From contig NC_088302.1 in the NCBI RefSeq assembly GCF_032854445.1, forward strand, positions 2,908,023 to 2,972,022: a stretch of 64,000 nucleotides of DNA. The letters run 5' to 3'. Position 1 is the first letter of the stretch; each line of letters opens with the position of its first letter. The notes beneath the pieces are model-generated. The model saw only the letters and a program-made list of their open reading frames with translations. It made no database searches and had not been told where the DNA came from. Source of the DNA: Liolophura sinensis (Eukaryota > Mollusca > Polyplacophora > Chitonida > Chitonidae). Positions 27,801-36,485 of the stretch are shown in pieces. A program made the translations under genes and the position numbers.

Positions 27801-30800
27801 ACTAATTGCAAGCACCTCAGACCAGATGATGAAATATAACCAATCAATAGTAATACCATTAGCATGTAAGCAGAAAACAGAATGATGGAATTCAATTACT
27901 GATAGACTGCAGCAGAGAAATGTAAACGTCTATGTCTAACACGATCTATATACATGTTGTTGTTTGCTTGAGCATTTTCCTTCTGCCACACTTCAGCAAA
28001 TGAATCAGGACAACTTGGGCACACATGTCAATCTAATAACAAGAAATACTATGGTGACAATAAAGACAAACACCATTCAGAAAATTCACGGAATTGCCTT
28101 CAATGTTTCATCCTATCTTCATTTTTAATAAACACTAATACACATGTGAAGACACCTAATGACAAAATGATCTGCTATTTCTCCATTGAGTTTTTTGCCC
28201 TACAGATGGCTGGCTGATACTATAGGGCAAATTCAGCGTATGAAGTCTGAGAGATTGGCCAGGATGGGACGAGTTTTACAGTATATTACAGTTTGTTTAT
28301 ATGTAGACAGGAGATAATCCCTGAACAGCTGTCATGTTGTCATTACATATGACATAAACAAAGAAAATATGCTAATTACCCACCAAACAGGTAAGCCACA
28401 CTAAAGCAGCATTGTACTAGCTGTCCAGCCCGAGGAAAGTTGTGCAAATATGTGAAACCTAACTGCGCCAATTACACAGTGCATCAGGAAATTACCAAGT
28501 GATGTGTCAGTTGGAGAAACACAAATTACATTAGTTTCTGCTGGCTGTCTTGTGTTCTCAATAAATAATCCAAGGTACATAGCCAGGTTAGGGACTCGTT
28601 CACTTGGTGCGTATAAATTATAGAGTTGTCAGTCATTTAACTTCTGACCGGCTGCTAAATTTACTCTATTAGAGTCTCTCTCCCCATGCAGTTTGATCTG
28701 CTATGCGTTAAAATTTAAAAAACAATTTAATTACAATAATTTTTATTTTAAGAAAATGGGAAATACATTTTCAATGTCACATGAATGATAAATACTTGAC
28801 ATAATCTGACAACTTGCCCTCCATTATATCCCAGAAGGCTGCTCTATTTGTCTTCAAACCATTAACAGCTGTGAATATCAGGGAGCAAATATACATTGCT
28901 TTCATTTTTACTGGTACATGTATCTTTTCTGAAGTTCACATCCTGTAAAAATGGTTACTCGAGACATACTCTATGTATTTAAACAGCACCATTACTTTAA
29001 TTCACCTGTGATACTAGCAAAATTGGTCGTCATTATGATTGCAGTTTGAACTAGGTGTGCCACTTGGTCTCTGGGGTGGCTGGTAAACAAGTGGTCACTA
29101 ACCTTTGGTATTGGCTACCAGATTGTGTGTACTGGTGGCACTTACCAAACAGTGGACACCTACCCGCAACTGACCTTTGCAGCAAACAATTATTTACTTT
29201 TATTCTAACATATTACTCATACATTTTCCACACTAAATAACATCTCCAAAAATAAACACCTGCTTCACACAAGCTCAACAGTATGAGTCTTTGTATGCCA
29301 GAGGAAATATTTCACCCAACTGATAAATCCATGTTTTAAACAAACAAAAAGTCATTGAACAAAACCCATGCAAACCGTAGATCAGCGTCTCTGACATGAC
29401 CGTTTCAGAAGCGTTTCTGTAAATCCATGAATTCTGACACCATCAAGGATTCTCCTTTTTGTTATTTTAATGTACTGAGATAACCACTGATCTATGGTGT
29501 TACTATTCACATTTATTTGAACAATTTACATTGTTTACATGCAGAAGTGACATGTCATTGAGATTTAGGTCAATATTTCTCATTTTTGTTATTTTAATGT
29601 ACAGAGATTACCACTGATCTATGGTGTTACTATTCATATTTATTTGAACAATTTACATTGTTTACATGCAGAAGTGACATGTCACTGAGATTTAGGTCAA
29701 TATTTCTCATTTTCGTTATTTTAATGTACAGAGATAACCACTGATCTATGGTGTTACTATTCACATTTATTTGAACAATTTACATTGTTTACATGCAGAA
29801 GTGACATGTCATTGAGATTTAGGTCAATATTTCTCATTTTTGTTGTTTTAATGTACCGAGATAACCACTGATTTATGGTGTTACTATTCACATTTATTTG
29901 AACAATTTACATTATTTACATGCAGAAGTGACATGTCACTGAAATTTAGGCCAATATTTCTCATTTTTGTCTTTTTTTTAACTAAAATTTCTGAGCTTTT
30001 ATGCGCTCTTATCTGTCTAAACTTTAAAACACACAACTTGAACACAGCACAAATCTGGTCTAAAGTACATCTGTACTCTGATCATTCTTCTGTCTGGAGG
30101 AAATTTAGCCCGCAGGAAAAGCTATCTAAAACATTCTAATAATCAGAAGAAATCATTCTTGCTACCTTTATAAGTCTGAACTGTATCCAAAGCTTACAAA
30201 CAGTGCATGTGACATTCAAATGTTTGACATTAGATAAGTCAGGTGAGCTTCAGGATAGTCGGGGCATGTCCTAGATTACTACACCAACAATATCAACTCT
30301 GACAGGTGTATTACCCTACAGGGCCATAAATTTTGTCCACGACTAACACTCCTTTTTCCTGATTCTGAGCGTTCTCTTGATTTTAGAAAGGTGTTTTTTG
30401 CTTGGAACAAGGGATGATAATTCTACAGGAAAATTGTAAGTTTCAGCATCAAAAATAGTATTTTGTGACATTTATTTGCCTCTAAAAGTGCTCTCTGGTG
30501 GGGTGAAATTTTATGTCATTTAGGATATCACCAACAAAAACATCACCTACATCTACATGCATGTTTAACTTACATACTTACTTCCACACATGGGTACAGA
30601 ATGTATGAGACCCTATAAAGGTAAGTGTCCTACTGTTTATCATGTAGAAAAGCACAACAGTATATGACCTGGTTCCAGCTACATCAAATGGCACTTTGAC
30701 AACCCTCAACAATGTCAGACAGAACATTAGCCTTGATATAAATCAATGTATTTCCTCTATAAAATAATAAATATGTCTGTTTATCTGAAGGGTTTTTACA

Positions 30801-33800
30801 ACGAGATCTTGTGACTGGCTGTACCACATGTGAAGACTGATTCATTTAAACCATCTGCTACCACACTAACATCTCATTTGTCAACAAGTAAGGAATAACT
30901 TCCTATTTTTGATGAAAGTTAAAAATAAAAACAGCAAGTGCAAATTTGCAATCCATGAATGCCCTACATGTATATTCTACGATAGAATGGATCCAACAAA
31001 ATGTTGCATAAATGAAGATCAACACCACAAAATTGTACCAATATGATGGCTTGGACCAAATTGTTTTAAGAGTCATGATTCCTCAACACAATGTTGATCT
31101 ATGACTTATCACAGTTTAACAAGCATTGATACATAACCAATGATTCTTCACCAAAATTTTGGAATATGACCTCACCTGCTTATAAAGCTCTTTAACAAAC
31201 TGTTGACACATAATGTGTGATTCTTCAACCTCTTTAACATCAGATTCATCAAGTTTTGATAAAGGATGTCTGATTCTTGACCAACATTTGACACAAGGCG
31301 TCTGATTCTTGACCAACATTTGACACAAGACGTCTGATTCTTGACCAACATTTGGTGCAAGACGTCTGATTCTTGACCAACATTTGACACAAGACGTCTG
31401 ATTCTTGACCAACATTTGACACAAGACGTCTGATTCTTGACCAACATTTGACACAAGACGTCTGATTCTTGACCAACATTTGACACAAGACGTCTGATTC
31501 TTGACCAACATTTGGTGCAAGACGTCTGATTTTTTACCAACATTTGGTGCAAGACGTCTGATTTTTTACCAACATTTGGTATGACGTTTAATTCTTCAAC
31601 AATATGCTGATCGATACAGGATGTTTCATTCTTCAACAAAATGTTATGTCAGTGACTGAAGCACCAGTCCATGACAACAGTACAAGATGAAGTGACTTTT
31701 AGCCATTAAGAATCTCCTCTTCAATCCTTTAAATCTGAAGGTACTTACAACAGATTACACATAATTATAGCTCAAGTAAACAAGAACTTTAGTTTGTTCC
31801 CTGTCAATTAGCTATGACTCAGGAGAGAAATGTCAAAATCCGTAAAGCTGCCCAAACTTAATTCCTCACTTTTGCCCAAACATTTCACAGAGAGGTGATA
31901 TTTAATTATCCTGTCTGGACAGACACATTTTATACTTATCCAATGTGCTGGATGTCTCAGAACCAAACATTGCACAGAGAGGTGATATTTAATTATCCTG
32001 TCTGGACAGACACATTTTATACTTATCCAATGTGCTGGATGTCTCAGAACCAAACATTGCACAGAGAGGTGATATTTAATTATCCTGTCTGGACAGACAC
32101 ATTTTATACTTATCCAATGTGCTGGATGTCTCAGAACCAAACACTGCACAGAGAGGTGATATTTAATCATCCTGTCTGGACAGACACATTTTATACTTAT
32201 CCAATGTGCAGGATGTCTCAGAACCAAACATTGCACAGAGAGGTGATATTTAATCATCCTGTCTGGACAGACACATTTTATACTTATCCAATGTGCAGAA
32301 TGTCTCAGAACCAAACATTGCACAGAGAGGTGATATTTAATTATCCTGTCTGGACAGACACATTTTATACTTATCCAATGTGCTGGATGTCTCAGAACCA
32401 TGGCTATTCATTTTCACATTGAAAATCCCATTATGGCTGTCCTTTCACTATGCATGGCCAGACAGATGAGGAGTGCAGATATGTATGTAACCACTGACAG
32501 TGTTCATGGCCAGCCTGGTTATTAACCAGCTCCACACAATCATGCTCATCTGTGGACACAGTACAGTGGTGTTAGCTGGACATCAGCCTCAGCAGGTTAA
32601 CAACAATTAGGCAGGAATCTAACCACTGATCCTCAAATGTTGCAGATACATTAGGAATCTAGATTGAGAGTATTTACAGTAGTTGCACTAATGAACATGA
32701 ACATACCTGCACTAATATCACAAATTCTCTACTTCATAACCTTAATACACCCATGCATGCATTCAATGGAGAAAATGATTATGTTCTTTATGGCGTAGCC
32801 AAAAATGACTAACCAAATCTTCAACACCAGGTCTCTCAGATAATTCCTCAACATCCCTGGGATCCTTATGTATATTTATTTGTTTGATTGGTGTTTTGCG
32901 CCATACTCAAGAACATTTCACTTCTACCATGGCGGCCAGCATTATATTGTGTGAGGAAAGCAGGCAGAGCCCTGTGGAATCCTTATACACGTGCATTTCT
33001 ACCTGTGAACAGCTTAAAGTGTTTTTTCTCTCCAGGCAGACTGGCAGATACAGATACAAACTGGATGAGTTTTAACGAGACCAGGTGGGTTTTGAGGGTA
33101 AGTTTTACATCAGAAAAGCCTTCAATATGCCAGCTGTATAAACACATCTAATACATAAACACGTACACTGTAATCCTTAACGTCTGTCACAGAGCGCCTG
33201 ATGGATATCTTGGACAGGAAATCTTTAAGCTGTGAGCAAATATTGACATACGCGAAATCCATACATATACGCTGTTCCATTGATGTCATTGATGTATTTG
33301 AAGTATTTCTCATCATTAATCTGATCCTTAATTAATCGGTTCGCGGGTGAAAATCATTATGACTAATGTCAAACTTAGTTTACATTGATGCAATAAATAT
33401 TTCCTAATTTGGGCTCCCATGCATACAAGGATATGGAAAAAGCAAGAAGGTAAAATCAAACAAATTTAGCGTGTTATTTTTCAGCAAAGGCACAAAAATA
33501 TGTACATTATGACCTTTAATACACCGATCTAGGATCTGTGATTTCTCCAGATTTGTCAACAGCATACATGTATAACCAAATACAGTGCAGGAATGACAAC
33601 AATTGATCAACATATGTTTACATCACTTAAACAGAAGCAAACGGGGGAGCAAGCTGGAAACAAAATAACAGAAACTGATCATTTTGACCAGTAAAATAGA
33701 AAACACAAGATTACCTCTGAGACTGTGACTGTGATGAGGCAATGGACAAGCCTTGAGTCTCGGCCGTTTCTCCACAGTGATTCTGATGTAAGGACGTTTC

Positions 33801-33881
33801 TGATGGAGCAGTGGACACGTCCTGCTCATGGAGAGCGCTTTGCTTGGGGTCAACAACAACAGGCTCTTGCTCGGCTGCCAT
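751..33881 (-). CDS. GRAMD2B: GRAMD2-family GRAM-domain membrane protein, 11 coding exons, 3' end open
   Basis: Joined coding exons, in transcript order: 33881-33715, 18393-18271, 11417-11375, 10505-10418, 7226-7123, 6260-6165, 5609-5532, 5151-5116, 4465-4156, 2958-2901, 861-751. All introns are GT-AG and every phase matches, giving 404 uninterrupted codons. Residues 1-121 are low-complexity and Ser/Thr-rich; the GRAM domain spans about 122-230 with landmarks FHKLFK (125-130), YYSCAF (141-146), GNLYVSPNWICFYS (154-167), KTALIIPNAI (190-199) and SRD-like MTRDSTYKFL (215-224); 231-348 is a polar acidic linker; 369-386 is a hydrophobic anchor. GRAM domains bind phosphoinositides or other lipids, and GRAMD2A/2B proteins are ER-anchored at plasma-membrane contacts (family knowledge). 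No VASt domain lies between GRAM and anchor, which argues against GRAMD1. It is probably co-orthologous to GRAMD2A and GRAMD2B. The start is the first ATG after an in-frame TGA (33938-33936), with A at -3 and G at +4. The last codon is split and no polyadenylation signal is visible to the left. Confidence 0.85.
913..1030. repeat. Short tandem array, about 21-bp unit
   Basis: About five imperfect units of the type CTTCACCCACATCACACCA, in intron 10 just upstream (in transcript sense) of the exon 11 acceptor. Confidence 0.85.
1031..2585. other. Intron 10 DNA without recognised feature
   Basis: AT-rich unique-looking sequence inside the GRAM gene intron. Short ORFs on both strands lack recognisable content. 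It contains one 20-bp inverted repeat pair (2360-2379 with 2539-2558), listed separately. Confidence 0.6.
2360..2558. repeat. 20-bp perfect inverted repeats flanking about 160 bp
   Basis: The left arm TTCTTCTAAAATTTGGGACA (2360-2379) is the exact reverse complement of the right arm at 2539-2558. The interior is not self-complementary. It could be a small foldback or MITE-like element, but no target duplication was found. Confidence 0.6.
2586..2862. repeat. Minisatellite, about 48-bp unit
   Basis: Six units of GAGAGAAGTCATGTCTTGAG followed by TGACCCAGTGATGCATGACT and GAGACTA, the fourth shortened. It lies in intron 10, just inside the donor of exon 10, but unlike two other arrays does not copy that donor. 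Confidence 0.95.
2901..2958 (-). CDS. GRAMD2B: GRAM gene coding exon 10 (residues 350-367)
   Basis: The acceptor is ATTACAG after a pyrimidine-rich tract and the donor GTAAGG; it is 58 bp. Joined in phase it gives Cys349, FQFNKTYDAICHLSLKLQ and Arg368, leading straight into the hydrophobic segment of exon 11. Less certain than the GRAM exons because the sequence itself is not recognisable. Confidence 0.7.
3354..3815 (-). mobile_element. tRNA-derived SINE copy, interrupted
   Basis: Same family as the full-length copy at 43431-43691 and in the same orientation (tail at left, tRNA-like head at right). The body matches to about 3524 and resumes at about 3734 with CATGAGCTGGACTTGAAC, so some 205-210 bp are inserted. 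The B-box-like GTTCAAGTCC (minus, 3752-3743) is kept; the A box is degraded. Lies in intron 9. Confidence 0.75.
4156..4465 (-). CDS. GRAMD2B: GRAM gene coding exon 9, acidic linker (residues 246-348)
   Basis: The acceptor is TTGCAG and the donor GTGAGT; it is 310 bp, entered in phase 0 and left after one base of codon 349. It encodes the Ser/Asn/Asp-rich linker between GRAM and anchor. A CPECG motif (305-309) lies in an acidic context (DSSDSDLSM before it, ADETDSDRD after). No folded domain is recognisable, and the size leaves no room for a VASt domain. Confidence 0.87.
4650..4805. repeat. Minisatellite, about 21-bp unit
   Basis: About seven or eight imperfect units of the type CTGGCCTCCCAGCTTTTAAC in intron 8. 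A partly duplicated segment follows: GATAAAAATGA and CCACAGCTTGTGAAGACAC each occur twice at 4855-4960, about 60 bp apart. Confidence 0.9.
5116..5151 (-). CDS. GRAMD2B: GRAM gene coding exon 8, 36-bp microexon (residues 234-245)
   Basis: The acceptor is TTTCAG and the donor GTAAGT; it encodes TDSTKDQSISSP. It is phase 0 to 0, so skipping removes twelve polar residues without changing frame. Too short to have been found by ORF length alone; supported by both strong splice sites and frame agreement with its neighbours. Confidence 0.75.
5532..5609 (-). CDS. GRAMD2B: GRAM gene coding exon 7, end of GRAM domain (residues 208-233)
   Basis: The acceptor is CTGCAG after a good pyrimidine tract, and the donor is GTAAGT; it is 78 bp, phase 0 to 0. 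It encodes YVFGSFMTRDSTYKFL and VSTWKKSQDS; the F-x-S-x-x-x-RDSTYK-x-L signature matches GRAMD2-type proteins. Confidence 0.93.
6165..6260 (-). CDS. GRAMD2B: GRAM gene coding exon 6 (residues 176-207)
   Basis: The acceptor is TTTTAG and the donor GTATCA; it is 96 bp, phase 0 to 0. It encodes VEIPMEKVVNISREK then TALIIPNAIGIQTAEEK; the K-T-A-x-x-x-PNAI segment is a hallmark of GRAM domains of this group. Confidence 0.93.
6366..6412 (-). mobile_element. Truncated SINE tail fragment
   Basis: Only the 3' end of the SINE family remains (ATTTATTTATTTCTTTGATT and GGTGTTTTACGC on the plus strand). It lies in intron 5-6 DNA between exon 6 and exon 5. Five-prime truncation of this kind is usual for LINE-mobilised SINEs. 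Confidence 0.6.
7123..7226 (-). CDS. GRAMD2B: GRAM gene coding exon 5, GRAM core (residues 142-175)
   Basis: The acceptor is CTACAG and the donor GTAAGT; the first two bases complete Tyr141. It encodes YSCAFLGDILLHG followed by NLYVSPNWICFYSK, the most recognisable part of the GRAM fold, close to the YSCALQ...ILLQGRLYVSxNWICF pattern of animal GRAMD proteins. It ends in a basic RARGRQ stretch, plausible for contact with acidic lipid headgroups. Confidence 0.93.
7810..10420. repeat. 49-bp minisatellite filling intron 4
   Basis: About fifty units of GGTAAGTTTGTTTACATCCA, ATAGGTTGGAGG, TTTATTAAGTTGAATAC. Units at the left end (7822-8000, with TTTGATTACAGGCAACAGG) and at the right end (10381-10425) are diverged. 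The right-most diverged unit (TTTGCTTACAGTCAATAGG) contains the exon 4 donor. Variants (ATAGG or CTAGG, TTTATT or TTTGTT, GAATAC or GAGTAC) occur in runs, which indicates local unit spread. Confidence 0.97.
10418..10505 (-). CDS. GRAMD2B: GRAM gene coding exon 4, start of GRAM domain (residues 112-140)
   Basis: The acceptor is TTTCAG and the donor GTAAGC. It encodes the pre-GRAM segment with SEKFHKLFKRVPEDETPID; the F-x-K-LFK-x-VP pattern is typical just before GRAM in GRAMD proteins. The last bases of the exon and its donor resemble the unit of the 49-bp array that fills the following intron (see findings). Confidence 0.88.
11375..11417 (-). CDS. GRAMD2B: GRAM gene coding exon 3, 43-bp microexon (residues 98-111)
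   Basis: The acceptor is TTCAAG and the donor GTAAGA. It encodes SSPVMAGSRKTSVK after the split codon for Asn97. It contains an in-frame ATG (Met102) that could serve as an internal start if a promoter lay in intron 2; nothing shows that it does. Confidence 0.75.
11756..11910 (-). mobile_element. 5'-truncated SINE copy
   Basis: Matches the tail-side 150 bp of the SINE (CTCAAGAATATTTCACTTAT, GGCGACCAGCATTATGGTGG, GGAAACC) and stops before the tRNA-like head. Intron 2, same orientation as the other copies. Confidence 0.75.
11911..17286. other. Intron 2 DNA, no gene recognised
   Basis: About 5.4 kb of AT-rich unique-looking sequence. ORFs of 60-125 codons (for example 13123-13500 plus) have no recognisable motif and low-complexity composition. 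A short direct duplication (TTATTACAGAGAAATCATC) occurs at 16575 and 16602, and a G-rich tract at 16008-16026. Confidence 0.6.
17287..18160. repeat. 28-bp minisatellite
   Basis: About 31 units of GATCTACCACATACACCTGA followed by ATGCCTGT, with frequent CCTTTG, GCATGTG and TCCGAATG variants. It is intron 2, about 110 bp below exon 2. Confidence 0.97.
18271..18393 (-). CDS. GRAMD2B: GRAM gene coding exon 2 (residues 57-96)
   Basis: Acceptor TTTCAG, donor GTGAGT, 123 bp, phases 2 to 2. It encodes a Ser/Thr/Pro-rich stretch (RSLTAPSTPD then KSFEGTPPSF) with several possible proline-directed phosphorylation sites. It sits between the 28-bp array below it and the 77-bp array above it. Confidence 0.8.
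18823..19370. repeat. 77-bp tandem array
   Basis: Seven nearly identical units (ACAATTAAACATGTGGCACT, CATATCACAAACATTAACAA, TTCTCATGTACAGCC and so on). Two adjacent units share the variant AAACACAGGG and ATTAGG, a sign of recent unit duplication. Intron 1. Confidence 0.95.
19680..19840. repeat. Two direct repeats joined by a perfect hairpin
   Basis: Two copies of about 72 bp (GGCCCCCATGACCAGTGG through GGTCCAAGGCTCACA). At the join, TGTGTTAGAACCACTGG (19755-19771) pairs perfectly with CCAGTGGTTCTAACACA (19781-19797) around a 9-nt loop. Confidence 0.85.
20340..23470. repeat. 44-bp satellite-like array with higher-order repeats
   Basis: About 70 units of GAAGGTAGCTGATACACCTA then ACACAAACCAGTGGGCCCAG and AACT. 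Almost all units carry GGGCCC. Diagnostic variants recur at fixed distances: GCGGCTGAT at 21191 and 22113 (922 bp), and the GGTAACTGATCACC variant at about 21541, 22463 and 22946 (922 and 483 bp). It lies in intron 1. Minus-strand ORFs of up to 116 codons here are array artefacts. Confidence 0.97.
23471..25664. other. Intron 1 DNA, no gene recognised
   Basis: About 2.2 kb of non-repetitive sequence. Plus-strand ORFs at 23669-23890 and 23937-24146 have no recognisable motif and no convincing splice context. Confidence 0.55.
25665..26128. repeat. 26-bp minisatellite
   Basis: About 17 units of GTGTAGGTACAGTGCCCTAC followed by AAGCAA, with GTAA/GCAA and TACAG/TGCAG/TACGG/TATGG variants. Intron 1. 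Confidence 0.95.
26505..26725. repeat. 41-bp minisatellite
   Basis: Between five and six units of CACTCAGCTGTGCAGCTGAT then CATGACATGGTTTAACAGAAC; each holds two CAGCTG hexamers or near versions. It passes directly into a different array at about 26727. Confidence 0.93.
26727..27090. repeat. Minisatellite, about 44-bp unit
   Basis: About eight units of TGTAGCAACCCATCTGTTAT, TTTCACTGAGGACAATG, TAATCAGG type. It abuts the 41-bp array without a spacer. Confidence 0.93.
27091..29454. other. Intron 1 DNA, no gene recognised
   Basis: AT-rich unique-looking sequence; nothing on either strand is supported as coding. Confidence 0.55.
29455..29972. repeat. 127-bp tandem array, four copies
   Basis: Four copies beginning TTGTTATTTTAATGTAC and ending in GAGATTTAGGTCAATATT, few differences between copies. 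Each contains the palindrome TGACATGTCA. Intron 1. Confidence 0.93.
29973..31207. other. Intron 1 DNA, no gene recognised
   Basis: About 1.2 kb between two arrays; nothing supported. Confidence 0.5.
31208..31600. repeat. 32-bp minisatellite
   Basis: About eleven units of GACGTCTGATTCTTGACCAA then CATTTGACACAA; most units carry the palindrome AGACGTCT. Diverged units extend on both sides. Since 3 x 32 is 96 bp, all three minus frames stay open, producing ORFs of 79 to 155 codons without biological support. Confidence 0.95.
31885..32402. repeat. 87-bp tandem array open on both strands
   Basis: Six units beginning AGAGGTGATATTTAATTATC and ending CAGAACCAAACATTGCAC. The unit is 29 codons long, so one frame is open for 175 codons on the plus strand and 197 on the minus. 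Units are almost identical, suggesting recent expansion. Intron 1. Confidence 0.95.
32403..32872. other. Intron 1 DNA, nothing recognised
   Basis: Unique-looking sequence between the 87-bp array and a SINE fragment. Confidence 0.5.
32873..32990 (-). mobile_element. 5'-truncated SINE copy
   Basis: The tail-side part of the SINE family (TTTATTTGTTTGATTGGTG, CATACTCAAGAACATTTCAC, GGCGGCCAGCATTATATTG) to about GCAGAGCCC; the head is missing. Intron 1, about 0.7 kb below exon 1. Confidence 0.75.
33715..33881 (-). CDS. GRAMD2B: GRAM gene coding exon 1 (residues 1-55 and part of 56)
   Basis: Starts MAAEQEPVVV and ends in a SQSQSQ run; no domain is seen and the composition (Gln, Ser, Glu, Thr) suggests disorder. 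The donor is GTAATC and the exon ends in phase 2 (AG), which with the G opening exon 2 makes Arg56. It is followed by a 15.3-kb intron full of minisatellites. Untranslated exons further upstream cannot be excluded. Confidence 0.75.
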
Positions 33882-35724
33882 GTGTGCCCTGATCAGCACT
33901 ACACTGGCTGTGACAGTTTCAGGTAAGGTATGTGTTCACTGTGACATATAACTGAGAGTCACTGACAAGACAGCCCAATGATCAGCAGGCTCATGACAGC
34001 ACAGGCCTTCATACTGAGCATAAACACAGCCAGAACAACACAGGGTTCCTGATTATGTTAATAGCTGTCAGACTGAGGCTACGGGAGAGGAGAATCGGAA
34101 GCAATCGGCCTTCTAGTCGTAAACTTGGAGGGTTTCTCTGATTATAGATACACTAAGCTTGCCTCACAGTCAAGCAGGTACACCCAGCCTTCACCAGAAG
34201 TCCACACAGTTGATCTTATGACCCCTGAGGCCCTGAGCAATGTAGAGAGAGAGAAATCTGGGCAGTGATATCTAAGCCTGGCCTTTGAACAGTCCCCTAT
34301 ACTATGGCAATGAGGTCTTCTGATTAGGCCTCATTGATCTATTGCCTCAACAGCCAACCTGCCTGTGAAGTAGGTCATGTTGTGTGTGGTGGGGGCAGGA
34401 GTGTATACACACAGCTTAGCTGTATCACAGACTTCCACTGCAGGCTCTACACCCTGCCCTGGGCTCCCCCTCCCCCCTTGTACTGGCCTTGGAGCCTCTT
34501 CACTCTCCTGTCTGTCTGGCTAGTGGAAGATCTGGGCAAGGAGGTGAGGATGGGGTAGCCTGACCCTCAGTCTTTACAGCCACCTGCTGATGATCAATCT
34601 GGGGCCCTGCACCCTGCTCTAGTTAAGCCCCTTCATCCCAGCATACATGAACACTACAGGCAGATGACTTAAGCCTCAGATCATGCACTTTCAGTTAATA
34701 GCAAATACATGTACCTCACACCTCCTCTGTCTATAAATAACCCTGGCCTACACAAGTCCAATCAATCTACCTGTACATCTTAATGAGTACACTCAGCACT
34801 TGACCCAGTTAAACTTTGTTACTATGATTTGAAACACTGGGTGCCTAGGAGTAAACACCAGCAACCAGGGTGTAAGCAAGATATACATCAATCCCTATTA
34901 TAATTACATATAATATCATCACTGTCAGGTAACTCGGAAAAATAGCATGCTGAATCCAGAAAATTCCCCCAATCATACTTAGAATGTAATATACATGTAA
35001 TAGCTGTATATATGTTTATTTTCATATCTATATGTTCTGAATATAGGTCTTTGGTTCCCGAAAAATAGGAAATGTAACGAAAAAAAATCATCAAAGAGTT
35101 TATACAACTCCTTGTTTTGAAAAAAAGAGTCCAATGGTAAATTAATGAAGAATTTTTTCACCTAATTATTTCTTAATCTATGTGGTGGCCTAATTTATCT
35201 ATATACACATAACCTGGCAAAACAGCAATTTATGCACATGCAAAACTTCTGTTTTTGTTTTTATTTTTGGTTAAAAATACATATATATACATCTGTCATG
35301 ATATGCTTTGTTTTTCTTTTTCCTTTTTTAGAGCATACTAATTAATATATATAGCTGTATAATAAGTCCAAACTCAGGTTTGTATGGCCGAGTTCTTCCC
35401 TCAAGCTCTTACAACAAAAAAATTAATAACAAACAATCTGATAAGAAATACATTTATATGAGATAATATAAACTACAGAACTAAAAGGTGGTGACTGCTA
35501 CTGCACCTCAGCTCGGATGTATGCATGAAGCATCTGGTATAGCGACACTCCATCATACTATTGATGGATTCCATACATGTATTTTTTTCGAAATGTCGAG
35601 TATTGATTAACAAGTAAAGTTCCCACAACTACGGCTAGTTTCAGCTGGTAAATAAGGTATATACTCAGCATTACAAGCAGCACACCTCAGTGGATTCAAA
35701 TCTGCATTCAAAATCTTTCAATCA
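33882..35724. other. Region upstream of exon 1
   Basis: Expected to hold the 5' leader and perhaps the promoter of the GRAM gene. The leader frame has a stop 19 codons before the ATG. No TATA box stands out; a GC-richer patch lies at about 34380-34560. A plus-strand ORF at 34334-34558 has no recognisable motif. Confidence 0.45.
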
Positions 35725-36485
35725 CTGTACAAATGGCAATCACTGTACACATACAGTACACTCCAAATTCGGGCATTCACTGTACACATACAAAACACAG
35801 CAAATTCGGGCATTCACTGTACACACACAGTACACCGCAAATTCGGGCAATCACTATACACACACAGTACACTGCAAATTCGGGCAATCACTGTACACAT
35901 ACAGTAGACCGCAAATTCGGGCAATCACTGTACACATACAGTACACCGCAAATTCAGGCAATCACTGTACACATACAGTACACCGCAAATTCAGGCAATC
36001 ACTGTACACATACAAAACACCGCAAATTCGGGCAATCACTGTACACATACAGTACACCGCAAATTCGGGCAATCACTGTACACATACAGTACACTCCAAA
36101 TTCGGGCAATCACTATACACATACAGTACACCGCAAATTCAGACAATCACTATACACATACAGTACACCGCAAATTCGGGCAATCACCGTACACATACAG
36201 TACACCGCAAATTCGGGCAATCACTGTACACATACAGTACACTCCAAATTCGGGCAATCACTGCACACATACAGTACACTCCAAATATGGGCAATCACCA
36301 TACACATACAGTACACCGCAAATTCGGGCATTCACTGTACACATACAGTACACCACAAATTCGGGCATTCACTGTACACATACAGTACACCGCAAATTCG
36401 GGCATTCACTGTACACATACAAAACACCCCAAATTTGGGCAATCACTATACACATACAGTACACTCCAAATTCTGGCAATCTATG
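35725..36485. repeat. 37-bp minisatellite
   Basis: About 20 units of GGGCAATCACTGTACACATA followed by CAGTACACCGCAAATTC, with ATTCACTG and CTCCAAATTC variants. Two overlapping plus-strand ORFs (271 and 253 codons) are array artefacts: 111 bp is three units. Confidence 0.96.

Noticed and set aside
31900-32400. Inverted GTCT/AGAC elements in the 87-bp unit as SMAD sites
   Set aside because: Four-base half sites are too common to mean anything without binding data.
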